A stretch of DNA of 64,000 bases from Catellatospora sp. KI3 (GCF_029948125.1 NZ_JASAMB010000005.1:124001-188000), one strand, 5' to 3'; counted from the stretch's first letter, positions 24,964 through 34,105 are shown. Notes: generated from the letters alone by a model not told the origin. Made by a program: numbers and translations.

Positions 24964-26184
24964 ATGGTCGCCGACGTCCGTACCGACAGCACGGCCCCAC
25001 CGGTTCCGAAGCTGCGCGCCGCAGCGGGGTTCGTGTTCTTCTTCCTGTTCGGAACGCTGTTCGCGGCGCTGGGGGCGCTGCTGCCCGCGCTGCGGGGCGA
25101 GTTCGAGCTGAGCGCTTCCCGGGGTGGCGGCCTGGTCAGCGTCTTCCAGCTCGGCGCGCTGGCATCGATGGTCTACTGCGGGCTGTTCGCCCGTCGCGTC
25201 AACGGCAGGCGGACCATGTCGCTGCTGGTGCTGGTCGCCGCGGCCGCCGCGGCGGCGCTGGCGCTGGCGCCGTCCTGGCCGGCCGTGCTCGCCGCGGCCG
25301 GATTCGGCGGCCTCGGCTTCGGCGGCCTGATGCTCTACCTCAACACCGCCTTCTCCGCCGGCTTCGGCCGGCGCGGCGCGCTGATGCTGAACCTGTTCAA
25401 CACCGTGTTCATGGCCGGCTCCATCGTCGGGCCGCTGGCCGTCGGGGCCACCGCCGGGTACGAGCGCCACGTGCTGCTCGGGGTCGCGGTGCTGGTGCTG
25501 CTGTGCTGGCCGGCCTGCGGGCTGGCGCCACCGGCGGCGGTGCCCTCCGCCGGTGGGCAGGGCCCGGTGCACGAGCCCTCGCGCAGTTCGCTGCCGGTGG
25601 TCGCGGTGTTCACGGTGGCCGGCCTGCTCTATGGCGCGGTCGAGACCGCGGTGGGCACCTGGGAGACCTCCCACCTGGTCGCGATCGGGTTCTCCGCGCC
25701 GGTCGCCGCGTCCCTGACCGCGCTGTTCTGGGCCGGTCACGCCGTGGGCCGGCTCACCGTCTCGTTCCTGCGGCCCCGGCGGTCCCCGGCGAAGCTCGTC
25801 ATGGGCTGCACCCTGCTGGCCGCGGGCGCGCTGGCGGGGGCGTCGTCGCCGCTCGCGGCACCGTACGCGTACGCCCTCGCGGGTGTGCTGCTCGGCCCGG
25901 TCTTCCCGACGCTGCTGGCCTGGCTGGCGACGGTCACCCCCGCGACCCAGTCGACCCGGGCGGTGCTGATGACCGGGCTCATGATCGGGGGCGCGGGGGC
26001 GCCCGCCCTGGTCGGTGCCAGCGTCGGCGGCTCGTCTGGTGCGACCGTTCCGCTGGTGCTGTGCCTGCTCGCGGTGGCGGCCGCCGTCGCCGCGATGGTG
26101 GCGGCGCGGGTCGCCGCGGTGCACGGCCGCCTGTCGGCGGCCCTGGCGGCCGAACTGCTGATGGTCCCGCGCACCACGGGCTGA
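24964..26184 (+). CDS. MFS transporter, probable product efflux/self-resistance
   Basis: This 406-residue protein has about 12 hydrophobic segments in two halves with a short central loop (PSAGGQGPVHEPSRSS). An LFARRVNGRR stretch after TM2 corresponds to the MFS loop motif, and a second arginine-rich loop (FLRPRRSPAK) sits in the equivalent place of the C-terminal half. I chose the ATG at 24964 with AGGGGGGAA before it. It follows UnbU in the same direction. Being the only exporter in the locus, it is the likely route for product export; no other resistance gene such as an apoprotein is visible. A small-molecule facilitator unrelated to the product cannot be excluded. Confidence 0.85.
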   Translation: MVADVRTDSTAPPVPKLRAAAGFVFFFLFGTLFAALGALLPALRGEFELSASRGGGLVSVFQLGALASMVYCGLFARRVNGRRTMSLLVLVAAAAAAALALAPSWPAVLAAAGFGGLGFGGLMLYLNTAFSAGFGRRGALMLNLFNTVFMAGSIVGPLAVGATAGYERHVLLGVAVLVLLCWPACGLAPPAAVPSAGGQGPVHEPSRSSLPVVAVFTVAGLLYGAVETAVGTWETSHLVAIGFSAPVAASLTALFWAGHAVGRLTVSFLRPRRSPAKLVMGCTLLAAGALAGASSPLAAPYAYALAGVLLGPVFPTLLAWLATVTPATQSTRAVLMTGLMIGGAGAPALVGASVGGSSGATVPLVLCLLAVAAAVAAMVAARVAAVHGRLSAALAAELLMVPRTTG

Positions 26185-26209
26185 GCCGTCGCGCGCCCGG
26201 CGTGGCGTC

Positions 26210-26245
26210 GCGGAGTCGTGGCCGCTCCAGCTGCCACGACTCCGC
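26210..26245. terminator. Bidirectional terminator at the right edge of the enediyne locus
   Basis: Arms GCGGAGTCGTGGC and GCCACGACTCCGC pair perfectly with a 10-base loop. It lies between the stops of the convergent MFS and M23 genes. Confidence 0.78.
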
Positions 26246-26257
26246 CGCCGGACGCGG

Positions 26258-26959
26258 TCAGCGGCCGAAGATGGACTCGACGCCGGTGGCGAAGTCGACG
26301 CCGTGCCGGGCGAACCAGGTCGCCGGGTTCTGCGCCACGCCGTTCACGTGGATCTCCAGGTGCAGATGGGTGCCGAAGGACTGGCCGGTGTTGCCCAGCC
26401 GTCCGATGACGTCGCCCGCGTGGACCTGCTGGCCCTCGCGGACCAGGACCCGGCTGGAGTGGCCGTACAGCGTCTGCAGGCCGTCGCCGTGGTCGACGAT
26501 GATCGAGTAGCCGTAGCCGCCGTTCCAGCCCGCCTGCACCACGGTCCCGTCGTGCACCGCCGCGTACGGCGTGCCCTCCGGCAGCCCGGCCAGGTCGAGG
26601 CCCTTGTGCCAGGCGCCCCAGCGCATGCCGAAGCCGGAGCTGAGCGTGTAGCCGTGCACCGGCAGCACCCAGGCGTCCGGGGCCTGCGAGATCGAGGTGC
26701 TGAGCGTGCGCTCCTCGCGGCTGGCCTGCCGGGCGGCCTCGCTGCGCGCCAGCGCGACGCGGCTGCTCACGCCGGCGTCGCCGGTGAGACCGCTGGGCTT
26801 GGCGTCGTCGATCGCGGCGCCCGCGGTGAGGGCGACCATGCCGGCACCGACGAACGCGGTGGTCACGGCGGCGGCGTAGCGCAGGCGCGGGGGAGCGGAC
26901 GCCCTGCGGCGGCCGCGGTAACCATCGCCTGTCGCCGCGGCCAGGGGCCGTTGCAGCAC
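26258..26959 (-). CDS. M23 family peptidase, membrane-anchored or secreted
   Basis: The protein has an N-terminal membrane segment (YAAAVTTAFVGAGMVALTAG) and an M23/lysostaphin domain with zinc ligands HKGLD and the catalytic pair HLHLEIH. Such enzymes cut peptidoglycan cross-links. I place the start at GTG 26959 (233 residues) because GGAGG lies directly upstream and the preceding frame is a low-complexity Arg/Pro/Gly stretch, but the spacing is short and an upstream start is possible. It is monocistronic and convergent with the MFS gene. Confidence 0.82.
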   Translation of the reverse strand: MLQRPLAAATGDGYRGRRRASAPPRLRYAAAVTTAFVGAGMVALTAGAAIDDAKPSGLTGDAGVSSRVALARSEAARQASREERTLSTSISQAPDAWVLPVHGYTLSSGFGMRWGAWHKGLDLAGLPEGTPYAAVHDGTVVQAGWNGGYGYSIIVDHGDGLQTLYGHSSRVLVREGQQVHAGDVIGRLGNTGQSFGTHLHLEIHVNGVAQNPATWFARHGVDFATGVESIFGR

Positions 26960-27283
26960 ACATCCTCCGTCTCGCCGCCGGCGAGGGGATGCCGGGCACT
27001 CGAAGACCCGCGATCGGCCCCGCCCGTAGGGCGCCGCGGGTCGGCCCGCGGTCCGCGGGCCGACAGCGACGCTAGACCGGCCGGTCGCGGCACCGTGGGA
27101 GGCACGCCGCAAATCACCCGAAAACCGCATCATCGGGTATCGCCGGAGCCTCGGCTCACGGGCAGGCGGCACCCGCGCAGGTTCGCGCTGGAGCCGAAGC
27201 GCAGGCGGGTCGCCCGCGGGCGCCGACCGTGGCATGGTTACGGTGCCACCCCGCAGTCGCCCCTTACCGTGCCTGGACCCGTG
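26960..27283. other. Divergent intergenic region between M23 peptidase and ABC exporter
   Basis: These 324 bases hold no gene that I trust. A palindromic GGCCCGCGGTCCGCGGGCC hairpin lies near 27042-27062. I looked for a c-di-AMP (ydaO-type) riboswitch, common before actinobacterial wall hydrolases, and did not find its conserved pieces. Confidence 0.5.
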
Positions 27284-29071
27284 ATGACCGCACCCCCGCA
27301 GTACCGCGCGCCCCGCGCCGCCGTCGACCCCGATCCGAACAAGTCCTGGCTGCGGCGCGCCCTACCCGTGGTGCTGGCCCACCGCCGGCTGCTGCTCACC
27401 TCGCTCGGCCTGTCCCTGGTCGGCCTGATCGTGCAGGTGCAGATCCCGAACGTGGTGCGCCTGGGCATCGACCGCGCCCTGGTCGCCCGCGCCGTGAGCC
27501 TCGACACCTACGTCTGGTGGCTGATCGGCCTGGCCCTGGCCGCCGGACTGGTGAACTACCTGGCCCGCCGCTACCTGCTGCGCACCGCGTACGAGATCGA
27601 GTACGACCTGCGCAACATCATCTACGCGCACCTGATCCGGATGCCGTTCGGCTTCTACGACCGGGTGCAGACCGGCGAGCTGATGTCGCGGTCCAGTTCG
27701 GACATCCGCGCGGTGCAGATGTACCTCGCGTTCGGCCCGTCGATCCTGGTGCAGTGCCTGATCGCGGTGTTCGCCTTCGCGCTGATGGTGTCGATCGACG
27801 CGCCGCTGGCGGTGGTGGCCATGGCGACCATGCCGCTGATCGCGGTGCTGGGCGTGTGGATGCGCAAGGCGATCTTCCCGGTGTCGTGGCTGATCCAGGC
27901 GCGGCTGGCCCGGGTGGCGACGCTGGTCGACGAGAACGTCAGCGGGGTGCGCATCGTCAAGGCGTTCGCGGCCGAGCAGCGGCAGCTCACCACGCTGGCG
28001 GCCGCCGCCGACCGGGTGCGCTGGGCGTACCGGCGCGACGCCGAGATCCGCAGCCGCTGGGCGCCGACGCTGGAGAGCCTGCCCCGGCTGGGGCTGGCCC
28101 TGGTGCTGCTGTGCGGCGGCTGGATGGTCATCGAGGGCGACGCCTCGATCGGCACCATCGTGGCCTTCAACTCGTACGTGCTGATGCTGCAGCCGCCGTT
28201 CCGCATGCTCGGCATGATGATCATGCTGGGGCAGCGGGCGGCCGCCTCGGCGCAGCGCATCTACGAGGTGCTCGACACCCACTCGGAGATCACCGAGCGA
28301 CCCGACCCGGTCCGCGCCCGGGTGCACGGCGACGTCGAGTTCGCGGGCGTCGAGTTCGCCTACCCCAACGGCACGGTCGCGCTGCGCGGGCTGGACCTGC
28401 GGGTCCCGGCCGGGGCCACGGTGGCGGTGGTCGGCCGTACCGGCTCGGGCAAGTCGACGCTGGGCCGGCTGCTGGCCCGCTTCTACGACGCCGACGCCGG
28501 AGCGGTCCGCGTCGACGGCCGCGACGTGCGCGACTACGCCCTGGACACGCTGCGCGAACAGGTCGGCATCGTGCCCGACGAGCCGTTCCTGTTCTCGGTG
28601 TCCATCCGCGACAACATCGCCTACGGCCGCCCCGACGCCGACCTGGCCGACATCGTGGCCGCCGCGACCGCGGCCGGGGCCGACGACTTCGTCCGCGCCC
28701 TGCCCGACGGGTACGACACCGTCGTCGGCGAGCGCGGCTACACCCTGTCCGGCGGGCAGCGCCAGCGGATCGCGATCGCCCGCGCGCTGCTGGTCAACCC
28801 GCCGGTGCTGGTGCTCGACGACGCCACCAGCGCCGTCGACGTCACCGTCGAGCAGCGTATCCACGCCGCGCTGCGGGACCTGCTGGCGGGCCGGACGACC
28901 ATCATCGTGGCGCACCGCCTGTCCACCATCGCCCTGGCCGACACCGTCGTGCTGATCGAGGACGGCCGCGTGGCGGCCCAGGGCACCCACACCGAGCTCC
29001 TGGCCACCGAGCCCCGCTACGGCGAGGTGCTCGCCAGCCTGCGCTCCGACGACAGCGAGGTGGCAGCGTGA
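27284..29071 (+). CDS. ABC exporter half-transporter, subunit 1 (degenerate catalytic site)
   Basis: The 595-residue protein fuses a six-helix exporter membrane domain (about 25-310) with an ATPase domain. The Walker A GRTGSGKST has Lys390, the signature LSGGQ is intact, and Walker B reads VLVLDDATS, where residue 513 is Asp instead of the catalytic Glu. Start: ATG 27284, with an in-frame GTG one codon earlier. It overlaps the next gene in GTGA. Heterodimeric bacterial exporters have one such weakened site, so this is the non-catalytic partner. Lipids, peptides or drugs are possible cargo. A connection with the enediyne locus next door is possible but unproven. Confidence 0.92.
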   Translation: MTAPPQYRAPRAAVDPDPNKSWLRRALPVVLAHRRLLLTSLGLSLVGLIVQVQIPNVVRLGIDRALVARAVSLDTYVWWLIGLALAAGLVNYLARRYLLRTAYEIEYDLRNIIYAHLIRMPFGFYDRVQTGELMSRSSSDIRAVQMYLAFGPSILVQCLIAVFAFALMVSIDAPLAVVAMATMPLIAVLGVWMRKAIFPVSWLIQARLARVATLVDENVSGVRIVKAFAAEQRQLTTLAAAADRVRWAYRRDAEIRSRWAPTLESLPRLGLALVLLCGGWMVIEGDASIGTIVAFNSYVLMLQPPFRMLGMMIMLGQRAAASAQRIYEVLDTHSEITERPDPVRARVHGDVEFAGVEFAYPNGTVALRGLDLRVPAGATVAVVGRTGSGKSTLGRLLARFYDADAGAVRVDGRDVRDYALDTLREQVGIVPDEPFLFSVSIRDNIAYGRPDADLADIVAAATAAGADDFVRALPDGYDTVVGERGYTLSGGQRQRIAIARALLVNPPVLVLDDATSAVDVTVEQRIHAALRDLLAGRTTIIVAHRLSTIALADTVVLIEDGRVAAQGTHTELLATEPRYGEVLASLRSDDSEVAA

Positions 29072-31011
29072 CCATGTTCGGCGGCGGCTTCGGCGGACCC
29101 GGAGCGGGCGGCGGCGGGCCGATGGGCGGGCTCGGCGGGCTGGCCGGGGGCGGCAACAAGGGCGCGCAGGGCAGCGGGCTGCCGTTCGGCGGCATCCCGT
29201 CGGAGCTGCTCGCGGGCGTACGGCGGCTGGAAGCGGCCGAACCGGACCACCCGCGGCCGGCCGACCGGTTCGGCCACCGCGGCGGCGGCGCGCCCCTGAC
29301 CATGCGGTCGCTGCTCACCCGGCGCCGGAGCCTGCTGGTGCTGGCCTGCCTGGCCGTGCTCGGCGAGACGCTGCTGCTGCAGGCCGGGCCGCTGCTGGTG
29401 CAGGTCGGCATCGACCACGGCATCAGCGCCCGGAACCTGCCGGTGCTGCTGTGGGCCTCGGCCGCGTTCGTCACGGCGGTGCTGGCCGGGTGGTGGGTGT
29501 CGGGCGCGCGCATGCGCCAGACCGGGCGGCTGGCCGCCGAGGCCACCCGCGAGCTGCGGGTACGGGTCTTCGCGCACCTGCAGCGGCTGTCGATGGACTA
29601 CTACACCGAGGAGAAGGGCGGGGTCATCCTGACCCGGATGACCTCCGATGTGGAGTCGCTGCAGCAGCTGTTCCAGGAGGGCCTGGCCCAGTTCGCGGTG
29701 CAGGGGCTCACCATGCTCGTGGTGACGGCGGTGCTGTTCGCGTACCACGCCGAGCTGGCCGCGATCACGCTGCTGCTGGTGGTGCCCGCGCTGATCGCGG
29801 CGTCGCTGTGGTTCCGGCGCGCCTCCGACACCGGCTATGCCCGCCAGCGCGACACCATCGCCGCCATGTTCACCGACCTGGCCGAGAACCTGCACGGGGT
29901 ACGGGTGGTGACCGCGCACAACCGGCAGGAGCGCAACGTGCGCGCCCACCGCGTGGTGGTCGGCCGCTACCGCGACGCCAACGACTTCACCGGCCACATC
30001 AACGCGATCTACGGCCCCGGCACCTCGGTGATCGGCATGGTCGGCATGGCGCTGCTGCTGCTCATCGGCGGCCGGATGGTGCTGCGCGGCGAGCTGAGCA
30101 TCGGCGAGCTGACCGCGTTCGTGCTCTACCTCAACGCCTTCTTCGCCCCGGTGCAGCAGCTGGTTCAGCTGTACACCAACTACCAGCAGGGCCGGGCGGC
30201 GGTGCTGAAGCTGCGCGCGCTGCTGGCGCAGGAGCCGTCGGTGCTGGAGCACCCGCGCCCGCGTACGCTGCCGCCCGCCTCCGGCGGCATCGTCTTCGAC
30301 CGGGTCACCTTCGGCTACGACCCGGCCCGGCCGGTGCTGCGCGAGGTGGACCTCACCATCGCGCCCGGGGAGACCATCGCCTGCGTCGGACCCACCGGCG
30401 CCGGCAAGTCGACCCTGGCCAAGCTGGTGACCCGGCTGCACGACCCGGATACCGGCCGGGTGCTCATCGACGGCCACGACCTGCGCGAGGTCAGCCTGGG
30501 CTCGCTGCGCCGCCAGATCGGGGTGGTGCCGCAGGAGCCGTTCATGTTCGCTGGCTCGATCCGCGACAACGTGGCGTTCGCCCGGCCGGACGCGACCGAC
30601 GCCGAGGTCTGGGCCGCCGTCGACGCGGTCGGCCTGCGCGAGCTGGTCGAGCGGACCGAGGCGGGCCTGGACGCGCCGCTGCACGAGCGGGGCCAGTCGG
30701 TGTCGTCCGGGCAGCGGCAGCTGCTCGCGCTGGCCCGCGCGTTCCTGGCCCAGCCCCGGGTGGTGGTGCTGGACGAGGCGACGTCCAACCTGGACCTGCA
30801 GTCGGAGCTGCGCGTCGAGCAGGCGCTGGACCGGCTGCTGGAGGGGCGAACCGCGCTGCTGATCGCACACCGGCTGTCCACCGCGATGCGCGCCGACCGG
30901 ATCGTGGTGCTCGACAGCAGCGGCATCGTCGAGGTCGGTTCGCACAGCGAGCTGCTGGCCGCGCGAGGCCGCTACGCCGACATGTTCGCGACCTGGTCGC
31001 GCCACCAGTGA
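29068..31011 (+). CDS. ABC exporter half-transporter, subunit 2 (catalytic partner)
   Basis: The 647-residue protein starts at GTG within the stop of subunit 1. It has a Gly-rich N-terminal extension of about 60 residues (MFGGGFGGPGAGGGG-type), a six-helix membrane domain with DYYTEEKGGVILTRMTSDVE, and an ATPase domain with Walker A GPTGAGKST, Walker B VVVLDEATS (catalytic Glu570) and a degenerate signature VSSGQ. In a dimer, the altered signature of this subunit pairs with the Asp-containing Walker site of subunit 1, so both defects fall in one nucleotide site. That is the classical asymmetric design. Confidence 0.93.
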   Translation: MTMFGGGFGGPGAGGGGPMGGLGGLAGGGNKGAQGSGLPFGGIPSELLAGVRRLEAAEPDHPRPADRFGHRGGGAPLTMRSLLTRRRSLLVLACLAVLGETLLLQAGPLLVQVGIDHGISARNLPVLLWASAAFVTAVLAGWWVSGARMRQTGRLAAEATRELRVRVFAHLQRLSMDYYTEEKGGVILTRMTSDVESLQQLFQEGLAQFAVQGLTMLVVTAVLFAYHAELAAITLLLVVPALIAASLWFRRASDTGYARQRDTIAAMFTDLAENLHGVRVVTAHNRQERNVRAHRVVVGRYRDANDFTGHINAIYGPGTSVIGMVGMALLLLIGGRMVLRGELSIGELTAFVLYLNAFFAPVQQLVQLYTNYQQGRAAVLKLRALLAQEPSVLEHPRPRTLPPASGGIVFDRVTFGYDPARPVLREVDLTIAPGETIACVGPTGAGKSTLAKLVTRLHDPDTGRVLIDGHDLREVSLGSLRRQIGVVPQEPFMFAGSIRDNVAFARPDATDAEVWAAVDAVGLRELVERTEAGLDAPLHERGQSVSSGQRQLLALARAFLAQPRVVVLDEATSNLDLQSELRVEQALDRLLEGRTALLIAHRLSTAMRADRIVVLDSSGIVEVGSHSELLAARGRYADMFATWSRHQ

Positions 31012-31024
31012 ACGGGAGGGTGCG

Positions 31025-31816
31025 ATGACCGCCGAGCAGCCGTACGTCGAGATCGACGGGGACCCGGCCGCCGCGGGGAAGCTGCTGTTCCCGGCGCTGG
31101 TCAACTACGGCCACTACACCTCGATGCAGGTCCGCGCGGGTGCCGTCCGCGGCCTGGGCCTGCACCTGGACCGCCTCGACTCGGCCACGCGGGAGCTGTT
31201 CGGCGCCGAACTGCCCGCCGACCTGGTCCGGGGGCGGATCCGGCACGCGCTGCGCGGCCGGGCCGACGCCTCGGTGCGCGTGGTCGTGTTCAGCCCGCAG
31301 CCCGCCGGGGCGGCCGGCCCGGTGTCGGTGCTGGTGTCGGTGACCGGACCGCAGGTGTTCGACCCGCGCCCGCGGCGCCTGCGCTCGGTGCCGTACCAGC
31401 GCCCCGCCGCGCACCTCAAGCACGTCGGCAGCTTCGGCCAGACCTACCACGGCATCCGGGTGCGCCGCGAGGGCTTCGACGACGCCCTGCTCACCACCGC
31501 GGCCGGGGTGATCAGCGAGACCGCGACCGCCAACATCGGCTTCCGGGACGGCGACGCGGTGCTGTGGCCCGACGCGCCCGCGCTGGCCGGCATCACCATG
31601 CGGCTGCTGGAGCAGGTCCTGGCCGACCGGGGCGTCGCGGTGCGGCGCCGGGCGCTGTCGGTGTCCGAGGCGGTCACCCTGCCCGCCGCGTTCGTCACCA
31701 GTTCACTGGGGATCGCGCCGGTCGAGCGCGTCGACGACCGGCGTCTGCCCGTCGACGAGCCGCTGATGGCGACCCTCAACAGCCTGTACGACGCGGTGCC
31801 CGGCGATCCGGTCTGA
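31025..31816 (+). CDS. Class IV PLP-dependent aminotransferase/ADC-lyase-like protein
   Basis: The 263-residue protein has fold-type IV landmarks: an early Arg in the GLHLDRLD helix, the PLP lysine in HLKHVGSFGQTY, and Glu in ISETATANIGF, the phosphate-cup region. TSSLGIAPVERVDD near the end is the usual closing element. Family members are branched-chain or D-amino acid aminotransferases and aminodeoxychorismate lyases. Start: ATG with GGGAGGG upstream. It follows subunit 2 of the exporter by 13 bases and so is probably in the same operon. Substrate is not determinable from the sequence. Confidence 0.85.
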   Translation: MTAEQPYVEIDGDPAAAGKLLFPALVNYGHYTSMQVRAGAVRGLGLHLDRLDSATRELFGAELPADLVRGRIRHALRGRADASVRVVVFSPQPAGAAGPVSVLVSVTGPQVFDPRPRRLRSVPYQRPAAHLKHVGSFGQTYHGIRVRREGFDDALLTTAAGVISETATANIGFRDGDAVLWPDAPALAGITMRLLEQVLADRGVAVRRRALSVSEAVTLPAAFVTSSLGIAPVERVDDRRLPVDEPLMATLNSLYDAVPGDPV

Positions 31817-31870
31817 CCTACACGTGCGGTACGACGCGGTACCCGGCGATCCGGTCCGACCTACACGTGC
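31786..31870. repeat. 43-bp tandem duplication across convergent gene ends
   Basis: The 42-base segment at 31786-31827 (starting GTACGACGCGGT) is repeated at 31829-31870 with two changes. Copy 1 contains the TGA of the aminotransferase, which in copy 2 reads CGA. Copy 2 contains the reverse-strand stop of the epimerase gene. Confidence 0.85.
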
Positions 31871-32916
31871 TCGGGCGCGGCCGCCGACACGTCGGCCGAG
31901 CCGACGGCCCGGCCCGCCTGCCGGGCCGTGACCAGCCCTCGCCGGTGCAGCCAGCGCACGGTGTCGGCCAGCGTCTGGGTGAACGGGCGCGGGGCGATGC
32001 CCAGCGGCGGCTGCTCGTCGTCGGGGCGGGCGTCGCAGGCGCAGACGTAGCAGGCGCCGTACTCGGCGGGGATGTGCCAGGGCCAGATCCGCTGCGCCAG
32101 CCCGGCCAGGTAGGCCATCGGCATCATGGCGCGGGCGGGCAGGAACACCGCCGGCAGGCTGCGGCCGGTCACCAGGCGGGCCGACCGCACGAACTCGCGG
32201 GTGCTCGCGTAGCGGCCCGGTCCGAAGTGGCGGTCCGGGCCGTCGGCCGGAGCGGTCAGCAGGGCGGTGTGCAGCGCGGCGGTGTCGCGTACGTCGCCGA
32301 CGGGGAAGCCGCCCGAGGGCCACATGGGCATCAGCCCGCGCAGCATGTTGCGCAGCCGCGCGTTCTGGTCCCCGAGCTTCGGGTCGTCCGGCCCGAGCAG
32401 CGCGGGCGGGTAGGTGATCACGACGGGGGCGCCCTGGGCCTGGTGCTCGCGGGCGACCGTCTCGGCCGCCGCCTTGCTGGCCAGGTACGGCTCGCGCGCC
32501 GCGCCGGGCGCGGTCCGGGTGCCGATCACCCCGCCGGAGGCGGGCAGCATGGCGCCGAAGGTCGAGACGTACACGGTGCGGCCGACGTCGAACTGGCGGG
32601 CCGCCGACAGCACCAGCTCGGTTCCGGCGACGTTGGTGCGGCGCATGGCCGCGTTCTGCCGGGTGTCGAACGAGAACACCGCGGCGGCGTGGACGACCGC
32701 GTCGACTCCGCGCACGGCCCGGTTGACCGCGGCGCGGTCGGTCACGTCGCCCAGCGACACCTCGACCGCGCGAGCGGACACCCCCAGGGGGCCGAGTGCC
32801 CGCTCGACCCCGGCATGCGCCCGGGCGAGCAGCCGCACCTGGTGACCCTCGCGAACCAGCGCGGCGACGGTGTGCGCGCCGAGGAAACCCGTACCACCTG
32901 TCACCAGCACCAGCAT
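31861..32916 (-). CDS. NAD-dependent epimerase/dehydratase (extended SDR)
   Basis: The 351-residue protein opens with the Rossmann motif VTGGTGFLG, has the VDAVVHAAAV strand and the catalytic YLASK (Tyr-x-x-x-Lys), preceded by the catalytic Ser/Thr in VYVSTFGA. Extended SDRs of this type act on nucleotide sugars, 3-beta-hydroxysteroids or dihydroflavonols. A CYVCACDA segment in the C-terminal part is unusual and may bind a ligand. Its stop lies inside the second copy of the 43-bp duplication. It is transcribed toward the aminotransferase and has its own promoter region at 32917-33065. Confidence 0.85.
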   Translation of the reverse strand: MLVLVTGGTGFLGAHTVAALVREGHQVRLLARAHAGVERALGPLGVSARAVEVSLGDVTDRAAVNRAVRGVDAVVHAAAVFSFDTRQNAAMRRTNVAGTELVLSAARQFDVGRTVYVSTFGAMLPASGGVIGTRTAPGAAREPYLASKAAAETVAREHQAQGAPVVITYPPALLGPDDPKLGDQNARLRNMLRGLMPMWPSGGFPVGDVRDTAALHTALLTAPADGPDRHFGPGRYASTREFVRSARLVTGRSLPAVFLPARAMMPMAYLAGLAQRIWPWHIPAEYGACYVCACDARPDDEQPPLGIAPRPFTQTLADTVRWLHRRGLVTARQAGRAVGSADVSAAAPEHV

Positions 32917-33065
32917 CGTGCGGTCCTTTCCATTCGTTGATGTGCGTCGATATTGTCGCCTATCCGACCGTGGTTCCGCGCCTCCCAGCGTGCTCAGGTC
33001 GCCGGAGGACCGCGCGGATCCGGGCTCCCCGGTAGATTGACCGGCGTTGACGGTCGGGGGGACGA

Positions 33066-33986
33066 ATGGTGCGGCTGACTCGGCGGCGGGTGGCCGCCGG
33101 CCTGCTCGCGGCGGCGCTGCTGGTCGGCGGCGCGGCGATCGCGGTGCGCCAGACGATGTGGAGCGACCCGGCGGCCACCGCCGCGCGGCTGGACGCGCTG
33201 ACGGTCGGCATCCTCGGCTCGGCCGACGAGCTGAGGGCCGCCGAGCTGGTCAGCTACCACCGGATCGAGGGCGGCGTCGCGGCCTGCATGCGCGAGCGGG
33301 GCACGCCGTACGAGCCCGCCCCGTTCTTCACCCGCTACGACGGCTTCACCGACGCCGACCTCGGCTACGGCACCGGCCGCGCCGGGGTGCTGGACTCGGT
33401 GACCGAGCACGGTCGCCGGTTCATCACCAACGTGCTGGGGCAGGCGCGGATGCCCGCCGGGTACCACGAGCGCGGCGCCCCGGCCGGGGTCGACCCCGAC
33501 ACATGGGCCGCCGCCGTCAACGCCTGCCGCGCCCCGTACGAGTACCGCGACTACCACGACTTCACGCCGCCGACCGGGGCGTACGAGCTGTCCGACCTGC
33601 CCGGCCTGAGCTCGGACATCTACGCGAACCCGCTGGTCCGGCTGGGGATGCTGCGGTATTCGCCGTGCATGGCCGACCTCGGCTACCGGGTCGAGTGGCA
33701 CGGCCGGGACGACTTCCTGTTCCGGGACTGGGGGCTGCGGCTGGAGGACGCGCCGGTCGACGGGCGGGCGGCGGCGCCCGCGTGGAACGACGCGGTGGCG
33801 GCGCTGACGAGCACCTTCGCCGCCGACGCGAAGTGCCGCGACGCCTCGTACCGTCCGGCCATGCGGCTGCTCGCCTCGCGCCTGGACCAGTGGGAGGCCG
33901 CGCACCGCGACCAGCTCGCCGCGATCCGGGCCGAGTGGCGCAGCCGGGTCGCCGCCGCGGCCGGGCTGCCGACCACGCTGGCCTGA
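33066..33986 (+). CDS. Secreted or membrane-anchored hypothetical protein
   Basis: The 306-residue protein has an arginine-rich start and one hydrophobic segment (GLLAAALLVGGAAIAV), so it is exported or anchored. The rest is hydrophilic, with four cysteines (ACMRERG, NACRAPY, SPCMADL, AKCRDAS) that could form two disulfides, and a C-terminal helical stretch rich in Arg and Ala. I do not recognise the family. Start: ATG 33066 with GGGGGG upstream. It is divergent from the epimerase gene and stands alone. Confidence 0.7.
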   Translation: MVRLTRRRVAAGLLAAALLVGGAAIAVRQTMWSDPAATAARLDALTVGILGSADELRAAELVSYHRIEGGVAACMRERGTPYEPAPFFTRYDGFTDADLGYGTGRAGVLDSVTEHGRRFITNVLGQARMPAGYHERGAPAGVDPDTWAAAVNACRAPYEYRDYHDFTPPTGAYELSDLPGLSSDIYANPLVRLGMLRYSPCMADLGYRVEWHGRDDFLFRDWGLRLEDAPVDGRAAAPAWNDAVAALTSTFAADAKCRDASYRPAMRLLASRLDQWEAAHRDQLAAIRAEWRSRVAAAAGLPTTLA

Positions 33987-34105
33987 GCGTCCGCGTCGGC
34001 ACTCCGACACCGGGACCGGCCGGCCGTGTCACCACGCGGACAGTGATCGAAGATTCTACATCTTACGATCGACGGATCAAGCGGCTCCGAGCAGGAGGGT
34101 GATCC

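Noticed and set aside
2291-26184. A chromoprotein/apoprotein gene in the enediyne locus
   Set aside because: No small secreted protein of about 110-150 residues with the neocarzinostatin-like fold and two disulfides is visible on either strand.
26960-27235. A c-di-AMP (ydaO-type) riboswitch before the M23 peptidase
   Set aside because: The upstream region does not show the conserved riboswitch segments that I know, only a G+C-rich hairpin.
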